A stretch of DNA of 5,627 nucleotides. Source: Deltaproteobacteria bacterium (lineage in GTDB: Bacteria > Desulfobacterota_B > Binatia > UBA9968). Made by a program: the position numbers and the translations under genes. The stretch's first letter is position 1. Every line of letters begins with the position of its first letter. The stretch lies in assembly GCA_030620935.1 (NCBI GenBank), contig JAUXIP010000160.1, positions 1-5,627 on the forward strand, written 5' to 3'. Under the pieces are notes generated by a model. The model was not told the DNA's origin, ran no database searches, and worked only from the letters and a program-made list of their open reading frames with translations. Shown here one piece after another: positions 1 through 5,283 of the stretch.

Positions 1-40
1 GGCGCCCCTCGGACCGAGCCCTTCCGAGCGCGGTCAAGCC

Positions 41-60
41 TTCGACTGAGCTCAGCCGAA
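41..60. repeat. 20-bp near-perfect palindrome, possible dispersed repeat
   Basis: TTCGACTGAGCTCAGCCGAA is self-complementary except for one symmetric mismatch pair (a G-T wobble in RNA), and is centred on the six-base palindrome GAGCTC. It lies in the GC-rich leader 170 bp before the first clear gene. Short palindromes with a TTCGACTGAGCTCAG core are familiar as dispersed intergenic repeats in many environmental genomes, so this may be one copy of a REP-like family. Only one copy is present in the window, so the dispersed nature is inferred. Confidence 0.45.
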
Positions 61-223
61 TGTCTGGGCCTGTGCCTTGTCGGCCACCGCCCCATCCGCT
101 CCGAGGGCGGTTACTCCCTAAGCCCGGGCCTGCACGCAACCTGTACGCTCCTGTGCCCGCGCTCTACAGGTCTCACTCCTCGGTCGCCTTATGGCTACTT
201 GCTGATGAACTCCTTTGTAAGGT

Positions 224-229
224 AGGAGG
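224..229 (+). promoter_or_regulatory. Shine-Dalgarno of the sialidase-like gene
   Basis: AGGAGG is a full match to the anti-Shine-Dalgarno core. It ends three bases before the ATG at 233, which fixes that start although the spacing is a little short. A TAG at 223-225 overlaps it and closes a frame open from the window edge, an arrangement often seen between coupled genes, but that upstream frame is not convincing as a protein. Confidence 0.7.
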
Positions 230-232
230 TTC

Positions 233-1624
233 ATGGTGAGAGACCGCCTGCAGACTTTCGCAGTCGCGGTGCTCGGCCTCGCGCTCTGTGTGATCCTGGC
301 CGCCGGCAGCGGCAACGTGAGCGCAACCGGGGCAAAAAAGGGGTCGGGAGTCTTTGAGTTAGGACTCCCGACCCCCTTCCGATCTCCCAAGTTCGGGCCT
401 GAGCGCCGGCTCGGACAGCAAAACAGAACTCCATCCACTCCGTTCCTGCGCCACAGCCCCGACGGCCGCCTCTATGCGATCTGGGTCGAGGACGACCGCA
501 GGCCGGATGCTACCATGAGGCGCGTGGGGTCCTATGCGAACCCCTTGGCCATACGCCTGGCACTGCTTGCCTGGTCGGCTGATGGGGGAAAGAGCTGGTC
601 TGAGCCCAGGCAGGTCAACGACTCGGTAGAAAGGGTCCAGGAAGGGGAGAGTGGGCCAAGGATCGCCTTCGGCGCCGACAACAGGGTCTACGTGGTCTGG
701 TCGATAACCGGCGAGACAGGTAGCATTCTGCGGGGGAACGTCCGCTTCGCGATGGAAGATGGGAAGGGCGGCTTCACGCCCGCCCGGACGCTCAGTGAGG
801 TCAAGGGTGCGGCGCGCTTCCCCATCGTCGAGGTCGCGCCCAACGGCAACTTACTGGTGGCTTGGGTCGATCGTCGCATCGACAACCCGAAACCGCGTCA
901 GCTCTACCTGATGCGGCTCGGCCCCGATGGCAAGGCGCTGACGAAAAATTACCAGGTAGGCGAGGGGATGTGCGACTGCTGCCGCATCGGCATGGCCATC
1001 GGCGACGGCGGCAGAGCGGTCTACCTGGTGAGCCGGGAGGTGAGTCCGGAGCAGATCCGCGACCACGCGCTCAGAAAGTCCACCGACGGCGGCGCGACAT
1101 TCGGACCGCCCGTCGAGATCAGCGACGACGGCTGGAAGGTGCCTTTCTGCCCCGACTCCGGTCCGACGATCGGCCGGGACGATCGCGGCTATCTCCACGT
1201 CACCTGGTTCACGCTCGGCCGCTCCGCTAAGAGGGATGGCGGCGTGTACTACGCCGTCTCGAAGGACGGCGGTCGGAGCTTTGCCCCTCGCCGATCGGTC
1301 CAGCGTAGCCCCGGATGGCTACTCCATACTGCGCTAGCGGTCGGTAAAGACGGGACAGTCTACTTTGCTTGGGACAACCTCGACAGCTCAGGCAAGTGGT
1401 CCCGGATCTTCGTTCGCGCACTGGCTCCGGACGGAAAGGGCTGGGGCCCGATTCAACAGATCAGCCGGGCGAAGAGGAATGCTACCCGGCCGGCGCTGGC
1501 GGTTTCGGAGAAGGATCTCCACGTCGCCTGGACGGAAAGTTATGGAGAGCTGACTGATGGAGAGCCGAGTTTTGGAGAAGAGCCACTACGGGTCGTGCTA
1601 AGGAGCGCCCGGCTTGTCGAGTGA
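233..1624 (+). CDS. Exported BNR/Asp-box beta-propeller protein (sialidase-like, Cys-rich CDCC type)
   Basis: 463 residues. Residues 1-31 form a Sec signal peptide: MVRDR, a hydrophobic core at about 9-24, and a plausible cleavage site after NVSA. The rest reads as a beta-propeller. Clear Asp-boxes (S-x-D-G-G-x-x-W/F) lie at 115-122 (SADGGKSW), 283-290 (STDGGATF) and 343-350 (SKDGGRSF), with degenerate ones near 175-181 and 399-404. Blade strands such as VYVVW, LLVAW, LHVTW and LHVAW recur. Proteins like this are usually labelled exo-alpha-sialidase, but I see no FRIP/YRIP arginine motif, so glycosidase activity is doubtful. Distinctive features are CDCC at 247-250 and FCPDSGP at 305-311, a cysteine set that could bind metal or form disulfides. 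The start is fixed by AGGAGG three bases upstream. A REP-like inverted repeat encodes about residues 36-48, a segment that looks added after the signal peptide. The stop overlaps the GTG of the next small frame (GTGA), suggesting translational coupling. Fold and export are well supported; the substrate is unknown. Confidence 0.88.
   Translation: MVRDRLQTFAVAVLGLALCVILAAGSGNVSATGAKKGSGVFELGLPTPFRSPKFGPERRLGQQNRTPSTPFLRHSPDGRLYAIWVEDDRRPDATMRRVGSYANPLAIRLALLAWSADGGKSWSEPRQVNDSVERVQEGESGPRIAFGADNRVYVVWSITGETGSILRGNVRFAMEDGKGGFTPARTLSEVKGAARFPIVEVAPNGNLLVAWVDRRIDNPKPRQLYLMRLGPDGKALTKNYQVGEGMCDCCRIGMAIGDGGRAVYLVSREVSPEQIRDHALRKSTDGGATFGPPVEISDDGWKVPFCPDSGPTIGRDDRGYLHVTWFTLGRSAKRDGGVYYAVSKDGGRSFAPRRSVQRSPGWLLHTALAVGKDGTVYFAWDNLDSSGKWSRIFVRALAPDGKGWGPIQQISRAKRNATRPALAVSEKDLHVAWTESYGELTDGEPSFGEEPLRVVLRSARLVE
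340..375. repeat. REP-like inverted repeat inside the coding region (13-bp perfect arms)
   Basis: GGGGTCGGGAGTC (340-352) and its exact complement GACTCCCGACCCC (363-375) flank a 10-base loop, with A-rich sequence before (334-339) and TT soon after. GGGGTC...GACCCC hairpins of this kind are typical of REP elements mobilised by RAYT (TnpA-REP, Y1 transposase) enzymes. This copy lies in frame within the sialidase-like gene, just past the signal peptide, and adds roughly a dozen residues (GSGVFELGLPTPF) without a stop. In the mRNA it would form a strong hairpin about 110 bases after the start codon. The family assignment is inference from the pattern; the inverted repeat is directly visible. Confidence 0.75.
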
Positions 1625-1731
1625 AGACGCAGCGCTGGCCCGCGAGGCGTTTTTTCGGGCTTGCCGTCGGGCTGCTGCTCCTCTGGGTCGCTGCGGCCCT
1701 GACATTGGGCCGTAATTTATGTTGCCATTAA
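1621..1731 (+). pseudogene. 5' remnant of a tlpA-like gene: 36-codon membrane-anchor stub
   Basis: A GTG at 1621 overlaps the stop of the sialidase-like gene (GTGA), the classic arrangement of a coupled downstream gene. The frame reads MKTQRWPARRFFGLAVGLLL, then LWVAAALTLGR and NLCCH before TAA. This is a basic head followed by a hydrophobic stretch at about 11-29, just like the N-terminal anchor of TlpA/ResA thioredoxins, but the mature domain is missing. GC is high to position 1710 (62 of 90 bases from 1621) and falls to 24 of 60 immediately after, so the last five codons probably come from inserted DNA. The missing part is probably the thioredoxin domain now encoded at about 3675-4209. No good Shine-Dalgarno is visible, consistent with coupling. 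It might instead be an independent small membrane protein or a chance frame. Confidence 0.5.
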
Positions 1732-1767
1732 ACGGCTTGACCAGTTTCAAATTCAGCAGATCTCACG

Positions 1768-4209
1768 ATGACTGAGGACAAAGAACAAGCAGCGCCGAGC
1801 GGAGCGGACGGTGTCGCTCAGAGCTTCGCAGCCCGGCTGCGTGTCCTGTGCAAAAACGTCTTTTTCACGATGATCATCCTCACGGTATTTTTTGCAGCAT
1901 CCGAACTCGTCTTGGCACTCATTGGAGTTCGCCCGGTTCTCTTGACCGAGGATCCCCTGGTTGGCTTCTCAGAGCACATCCCACAGTTCGTCGAAGCGCG
2001 CCGAGCCGATGGCTCCGTCATACTCAAAACAGCGAACAACAAGCGCAGACTGTTTAACATTCAAACGTTTCCCAAGAACAAAGCCAGCAACAGCTATCGG
2101 ATCTTCTGCATGGGGGGATCCACCACCTATGGTCGCCCGTATTCCGATAGCGTCTCGTTTTGCGGATGGCTGCGTGCGTTTCTGCGCGCTGCGGATCCGA
2201 TGCGCAACTGGGAGATCATCAATGCCGGTGGCGTTAGTTTCGCCAGCTACCGTGTGGCCAAGCTGATGGATGAGGTGAAGCTATATGCGCCGGATTTGTT
2301 TATTGTCTACTCTGGGCAAAATGAATTTCTCGAGCAACGCTCTTATGGAACCCTGATGAATCTCCCGTCCTGGGTGCTTCATGCCGATGCGGTGCTCGGG
2401 AGCACCCGAACGTATGCTGCCATGAGAAACGTGCTTGATGCCCTGAGACCCGACTCGCTTCAACAAGCACGAAAACGCGCTGAACTCAGTGGCGAGGTGG
2501 ATGAAATCCTCAACCACACCATGGGTCCCATCAGTTATCATCGCGATGACGCCCTCAAGCAGCAGATCATGACCCACTACCGCCTGAATCTAAGCCGCAT
2601 GGTTCACAATGCACGCAGTGTTAACGCAGACATCATCTTTGTTCAGCCCGCCGTTAACCTCAAAGACATGTCCCCTTTCAAGAGCGAACACAAAGCGGGA
2701 TTGAACGAAGAAGCGCTAAAGCAATGGCAGACCTTGGTTCAGCAGGCCACGGCACTCCACAAGGCAGGCCGCGTGGGGGAGGCATTGGCCCTGTATCGCC
2801 GGGCACTTCCTATTGACGACCGCTATGCCGAGCTGCATTACCGCATTGGACAGGTCCTTTTTGATCTGGGGGAATACCACGGAGCCGAGCAGGCCTTTTG
2901 GCGTGCGGTTGATGAAGACATCGCTCCGCTTCGCATCCTCAGCCCCATGCAACGGATCGTTAAAGACGTTGCCTCCCGGCACAACGTTCCGTTGATTGAT
3001 TTTCCGCGCATCCTCCAAGAGGCCTATTTTGCCCAATATGATCACGCCGTCTTGGGCAAGGAATATTTTGTTGACCATGTCCATACCAACATGGAAGGCT
3101 ACCGTCTGTTGGGTCTGGCCCTGCTTGATCAGTTAGTCAATCAGGGGATTGCCGCACCCGTGGCCTCCTGGGGCGAGGCGCGCATGGAGCGCGTGAAGCA
3201 AGAGGCCATTGCAGGCCTGGATCCCCGGGAAGAGGGCTGGGCCTTGAAGAATCTGGGAAAGGTGCTGGATTGGGCTGGAAAGTTTGATGAAGCACACAAC
3301 GCATTCTTGCGGGCCTTGGAGATTCTAGGCCCGGACCCAGTCATCTTTTTTCGACTTGCCAAGACGCTATCAGGCCGAGGAGAGCTCGATGAGGCCCTCC
3401 AATATCTCCGCCAGGTGGTGCCCATCGATCCAAACAGGGCGGACCTCCATCAAAAAATAGGAGGCTTATTAGCGCAGCAAGGGAAAACGGATGAAGCCAT
3501 CGAACATTACCAATGGGAGCTTCAGCATCATCCGAATAATTATCGCGCGCATACCGGGCTTGCGATTCAGCTCGCAAAGCAGGGTGATAGCAGGACTGCA
3601 ATCCATCATTTCTCAGAGGCCTTGCGACTGAAACCAGACGACAAAGTCGTAAAGAAACATCTGCAACAGCTGCGAGGGCGCCGCCACCGGGTAGGGGCCG
3701 CCGCTGAGGTGATCCTTCCGTCGACCGCAAGTTCGCAGGCCGGGCAGAACGCGGCCCCGACCATAGGCGCGGCGGCAGTCGGTTTCGAACTGAAGACGCT
3801 TGATGGCCAGCCCGTCCGGCTGGAGAAGTTTAACGGCAGGCCCCTGATTGTGAACTTCTTTGCGAGCTGGTGCGGTCCCTGCCGGGAGGAGATGCCCTTG
3901 ATCAACGCGCTGGCGTCCAAGGCGGATGAAAACGGCTACGCGGTGCTGGGGATTGCCATCCAAGATAGGCGCGCCTGGGTCATGGAGTTCGCCAGGGAAG
4001 CCGGGGTCGTCTTCCCCGTCGCCCTCGACCGCAACAGAAAAGTGCAACGGGCCTACCGCGTCCTCGGCCCTCCAACGACATTTTTCATAGACGCCCAGGG
4101 CGTTATTCGCGACATCGTTCTCGGACCGCTCACTCCGGAGCGTGCGCGTCAAGCGCTGGAAAAAACCGGGTGTACCAAACGGTGCCGGGAGCCGGTTGAT
4201 TCAATGTAA
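1768..4209 (+). CDS. Membrane-anchored SGNH hydrolase-TPR protein fused to a TlpA-like thioredoxin domain
   Basis: 813 residues. A basic segment (AARLRVLCK) and a hydrophobic helix at about 31-53 predict an N-in anchor with the rest in the periplasm. SGNH/GDSL blocks follow: GGSTTYG 116-122 (nucleophile Ser118), NAGG 152-155, GQNEF 183-187 (Asn185), and DHVH at 436-439 (Asp436, His439) in FVDHVHTNMEGYRLLG. A TPR pair at about 318-383, ending DEDIAPLR, sits between blocks III and V, a layout I recognise from large TPR/SGNH proteins of environmental bacteria. Further TPRs span about 487-635. From about 640 a low-complexity Ala-rich linker leads to a complete TlpA/ResA/DsbE-type thioredoxin domain at about 666-800: VGFELKTLDG, WCGPC 701-705 and the cis-Pro motif GPPTTFFID 767-775. 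GC jumps at the TPR/thioredoxin boundary (26/60 in 3601-3660, 44/60 in 3661-3720), so the fusion is probably recent. Likely roles are an ester- or acyl-type hydrolase with a protein-binding scaffold plus dithiol-disulfide exchange; substrates are unknown. The ATG at 1768 precedes the anchor but has no clear Shine-Dalgarno. Confidence 0.9.
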   Translation: MTEDKEQAAPSGADGVAQSFAARLRVLCKNVFFTMIILTVFFAASELVLALIGVRPVLLTEDPLVGFSEHIPQFVEARRADGSVILKTANNKRRLFNIQTFPKNKASNSYRIFCMGGSTTYGRPYSDSVSFCGWLRAFLRAADPMRNWEIINAGGVSFASYRVAKLMDEVKLYAPDLFIVYSGQNEFLEQRSYGTLMNLPSWVLHADAVLGSTRTYAAMRNVLDALRPDSLQQARKRAELSGEVDEILNHTMGPISYHRDDALKQQIMTHYRLNLSRMVHNARSVNADIIFVQPAVNLKDMSPFKSEHKAGLNEEALKQWQTLVQQATALHKAGRVGEALALYRRALPIDDRYAELHYRIGQVLFDLGEYHGAEQAFWRAVDEDIAPLRILSPMQRIVKDVASRHNVPLIDFPRILQEAYFAQYDHAVLGKEYFVDHVHTNMEGYRLLGLALLDQLVNQGIAAPVASWGEARMERVKQEAIAGLDPREEGWALKNLGKVLDWAGKFDEAHNAFLRALEILGPDPVIFFRLAKTLSGRGELDEALQYLRQVVPIDPNRADLHQKIGGLLAQQGKTDEAIEHYQWELQHHPNNYRAHTGLAIQLAKQGDSRTAIHHFSEALRLKPDDKVVKKHLQQLRGRRHRVGAAAEVILPSTASSQAGQNAAPTIGAAAVGFELKTLDGQPVRLEKFNGRPLIVNFFASWCGPCREEMPLINALASKADENGYAVLGIAIQDRRAWVMEFAREAGVVFPVALDRNRKVQRAYRVLGPPTTFFIDAQGVIRDIVLGPLTPERARQALEKTGCTKRCREPVDSM
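3679..4209 (+). other. TlpA/ResA-like thioredoxin domain, probable 3' part of the interrupted tlpA-like gene
   Basis: This is the 3' segment of the fusion gene, residues about 638-813, marked separately because its origin seems different. It has the order expected of a secreted thiol-disulfide oxidoreductase of the TlpA family: a short Ala/Gly/Ser-rich linker, FELKTLDGQPVRLEKFNG, the strand LIVNFFASW, the redox motif WCGPC, then VLGPPTTFFIDAQGVI with the cis-proline. With the 31 uninterrupted residues of the stub at 1621 it would make a protein of about 200 residues, a usual length for an anchored TlpA. Its high GC matches the stub and the sialidase-like gene, not the TPR section before it. 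The exact left edge is uncertain by some tens of bases. Confidence 0.6.
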
Positions 4210-4211
4210 AC

Positions 4212-4229
4212 CCCGCCTCTTGAGGCGGG
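4212..4229. repeat. Inverted repeat 1 of 3 after the fusion gene
   Basis: CCCGCCTC (4212-4219) and GAGGCGGG (4222-4229) are exact complements separated by two bases, beginning two bases after the stop codon. An alternative stem joins AAACCCC (4208-4214) with GGGGTTT (4242-4248). The hairpin is very GC-rich but is not followed by a T-run, so it may protect the mRNA 3' end or be repeat debris rather than a simple terminator. Confidence 0.55.
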
Positions 4230-4249
4230 CACAAAGCCGATGGGGTTTG

Positions 4250-4280
4250 CAAAGGGGAGAAGCGGCAGCTCTCCCCTTTG
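4250..4280 (+). terminator. Candidate terminator hairpin, inverted repeat 2 of 3
   Basis: CAAAGGGGAGA (4250-4260) pairs exactly with TCTCCCCTTTG (4270-4280) around a 9-base loop, an 11-bp stem. The GC-rich core has A on the left and TTT on the right, so it resembles a bidirectional intrinsic terminator with a short U-tract. It lies about 40 bases after the fusion gene's stop and before a candidate promoter, the expected place for transcription to end. The weak T-run keeps confidence moderate. Confidence 0.45.
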
Positions 4281-4311
4281 GTCGAACACCGAGTTTTACC
4301 CCGTGTTCGAC
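4281..4311. repeat. Inverted repeat 3 of 3, directly abutting repeat 2
   Basis: GTCGAACAC (4281-4289) and GTGTTCGAC (4303-4311) are exact complements separated by 13 bases. It starts on the base after the preceding hairpin ends, giving a back-to-back array of three perfect inverted repeats within about 100 bp. It could be a second terminator element, a regulator-binding palindrome for the downstream gene, or a short repeat element. Confidence 0.45.
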
Positions 4312-4332
4312 ATAACTTGATTTGACGGGCCT

Positions 4333-4362
4333 TTGGCAGTAAATTGAACTTATTTTTATAAG
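4333..4362 (+). promoter_or_regulatory. Candidate sigma70-type promoter for the GspC-like gene
   Basis: TTGGCA at 4333-4338 (five of six consensus bases) is followed after 18 bases by TATAAG at 4357-4362 (five of six). The surroundings are AT-rich, in contrast to the hairpins before. Initiation would fall near 4368-4370, leaving only a very short leader before the start codon at 4384, with the Shine-Dalgarno at its 5' end; that is a mild argument against exactly this placement. Confidence 0.4.
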
Positions 4363-4369
4363 CTCATTG

Positions 4370-4375
4370 GGAGGT
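4370..4375 (+). promoter_or_regulatory. Shine-Dalgarno that points to an ATT start codon
   Basis: GGAGGT is a full-strength Shine-Dalgarno. Counting eight bases on leads to ATT at 4384, in frame with the GspC-like protein. The in-frame stop TGA at 4345 and the absence of any in-frame ATG, GTG or TTG before the TTG at 4414 mean this site has no conventional start to serve. Confidence 0.65.
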
Positions 4376-4383
4376 GGAAAAAG

Positions 4384-5022
4384 ATTCTCAAACGCTCTTC
4401 GATACTCAGCCTATTGCTGCTGGCCGGCGTTATTTTTGTAGGCGAGAGAGTCTATCGGCTTTGGTCCGATGAGGGGTCTCAGAGGATCAGCAAGACGCAA
4501 GACGGCAAACCGCCCGCCGTTAGGAGTCCAACCTTCCGGCCTCGGCAATCGGGCACGGTGAGCACCAAACGCATTATCGAAAAGAATCTTTTCGATCCCG
4601 AGCGTGGCACGGGGCAAGCCCAAGGGACACAGGCTTCATCTACGGCCATGCAACAGGTTCAGAAAATGATTCTTTTAGGGACGGCGATTTTAGGTTCGAA
4701 CCGTTACGCGCTTTTTGAAGAGGGTTCAGCCGGAGGACGCTCGGCAAAAGCCAGAACGAAAAAGGGACAGAAAAATATCCTACGCCTGAAACTGGGAGAT
4801 ACAGTCGAAGATTTTAGGCTTTCCGAGATCCATGAGAAGAAGGTCGTCTTTACCAAGGGAGCATTGAAGGTTGAGATCGCTCTCGACTTCTTTCGGAAGG
4901 CTGGCAATGGAAACAAGCAGTCGGTGACCTCAAGACCGACTCGGGCGAAATCCAGGAGGGCGGTATCTCCACGACCCCGCACTCCGCGCCGGGCTGCCCC
5001 CACACCCACCGGGAGACCCTAG
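4384..5022 (+). CDS. Short GspC-like type II secretion protein, without PDZ domain
   Basis: Read from ATT at 4384 the product has 212 residues. It begins (M)LKRSSILSLLLLAGVIFVG, a basic head plus membrane helix at about 7-20. The motif IIEKNLFDPERG (64-75) matches the (R/K)NLFxP segment of GspC/XcpP-type proteins. It is followed by ILLGTAILGSNRYALF and, after a basic loop, LKLGDTVEDFRLSEI and KKVVFTKGALKVEIAL, the short beta-domain (HR region) of GspC and related PilP-like proteins. In type II secretion GspC is an inner-membrane protein whose HR domain contacts the secretin GspD in the periplasm. No PDZ or coiled-coil follows; the last 35 or so residues are a basic Arg/Pro/Thr-rich tail ending PTPTGRP. 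A TTG at 4414 would be a conventional start, but it lacks a Shine-Dalgarno and removes the basic head. The family call is fairly firm; the role in a specific secretion or pilus system is inferred, since the rest of the cluster is outside the window. Confidence 0.8.
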   Translation: MLKRSSILSLLLLAGVIFVGERVYRLWSDEGSQRISKTQDGKPPAVRSPTFRPRQSGTVSTKRIIEKNLFDPERGTGQAQGTQASSTAMQQVQKMILLGTAILGSNRYALFEEGSAGGRSAKARTKKGQKNILRLKLGDTVEDFRLSEIHEKKVVFTKGALKVEIALDFFRKAGNGNKQSVTSRPTRAKSRRAVSPRPRTPRRAAPTPTGRP

Positions 5023-5204
5023 CCACGGTGAAGATACGGACATTCTGTTACAAATTTATCCAGGAGTTCCTTGGTGGGTCTTTGACAATCCGGTAACAAA
5101 GCAACCCTCCAAAGTTTGCACTTCCCACCATAGAAAATTCTGCGAAAGCAACTAGTTACGGCGTCTCAAGTTCAGAAAAGTTGGCGCTTACCAGGTAAAG
5201 ATAA

Positions 5205-5250
5205 TGGGCGTGTAGGATGGTGTTTTATCGCCCAATTTTATTTTTTTTTT
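5205..5250 (+). terminator. Probable intrinsic terminator of the GspC-like gene's transcript
   Basis: TGGGCG (5205-5210) and CGCCCA (5229-5234) are exact complements around an 18-base loop, immediately followed by ATTTTA and an uninterrupted run of ten T to position 5250. The U-tract is excellent; the six-pair stem is short and the loop long, so strength is uncertain. It suggests that the next gene has its own promoter. Confidence 0.55.
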
Positions 5251-5254
5251 GCGT

Positions 5255-5283
5255 TTGACAAACACCTCTTAATTATCAAGAAT
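5255..5283 (+). promoter_or_regulatory. Candidate sigma70-type promoter for the last gene
   Basis: A perfect -35 box TTGACA (5255-5260) is followed after 17 bases by AAGAAT (5278-5283), four of six bases of a -10 box. A T-rich tract lies directly upstream. The leader to the ATG at 5347 would be about 55 bases. Placement right after the terminator supports an independent transcription unit. Confidence 0.4.

Noticed and set aside
1..225. Frame open from the window edge to TAG at 223-225, whose stop overlaps the Shine-Dalgarno of the next gene; could be the 3' end of an upstream gene.
   Set aside because: A second + frame is also open over nearly the same GC-rich stretch, the product is rich in Cys, Leu and Arg with no motif, and a palindrome lies inside it. 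The neat stop/ribosome-site overlap is the only support.
118..438. Minus-strand frame of 106 codons across the start of the sialidase-like gene.
   Set aside because: It runs antisense through the signal peptide and the inverted repeat, has no domain, and is expected from high GC.
1737..1765. TTGACC followed after 17 bases by ATCTCA, as a promoter of the fusion gene.
   Set aside because: The -10 match is poor and it ends only two bases before the ATG, leaving almost no leader.
3613..4152. Minus-strand frame of 179 codons opposite the thioredoxin domain.
   Set aside because: The + strand encodes an unmistakable WCGPC thioredoxin there; the antisense frame has no recognisable features.
4208..4311. 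CRISPR array or integron attC site in the hairpin cluster.
   Set aside because: The three stems have unrelated sequences and no direct repeats of regular spacing, and no GTTRRRY core pairing was found.
4333..4348. TTGGCAGTAAATTGAA as a sigma54 promoter.
   Set aside because: The GG element is not followed by GC at the required distance; spacing and the -12 element do not fit.
4374..4376. GTG inside the Shine-Dalgarno region as start of the GspC-like gene.
   Set aside because: It is out of frame with the protein and its own frame closes soon after.
5046..5130. Riboswitch such as c-di-GMP (GEMM) because of CAAAG repeats and paired segments.
   Set aside because: The conserved core sequences of GEMM and other common riboswitches are not present.
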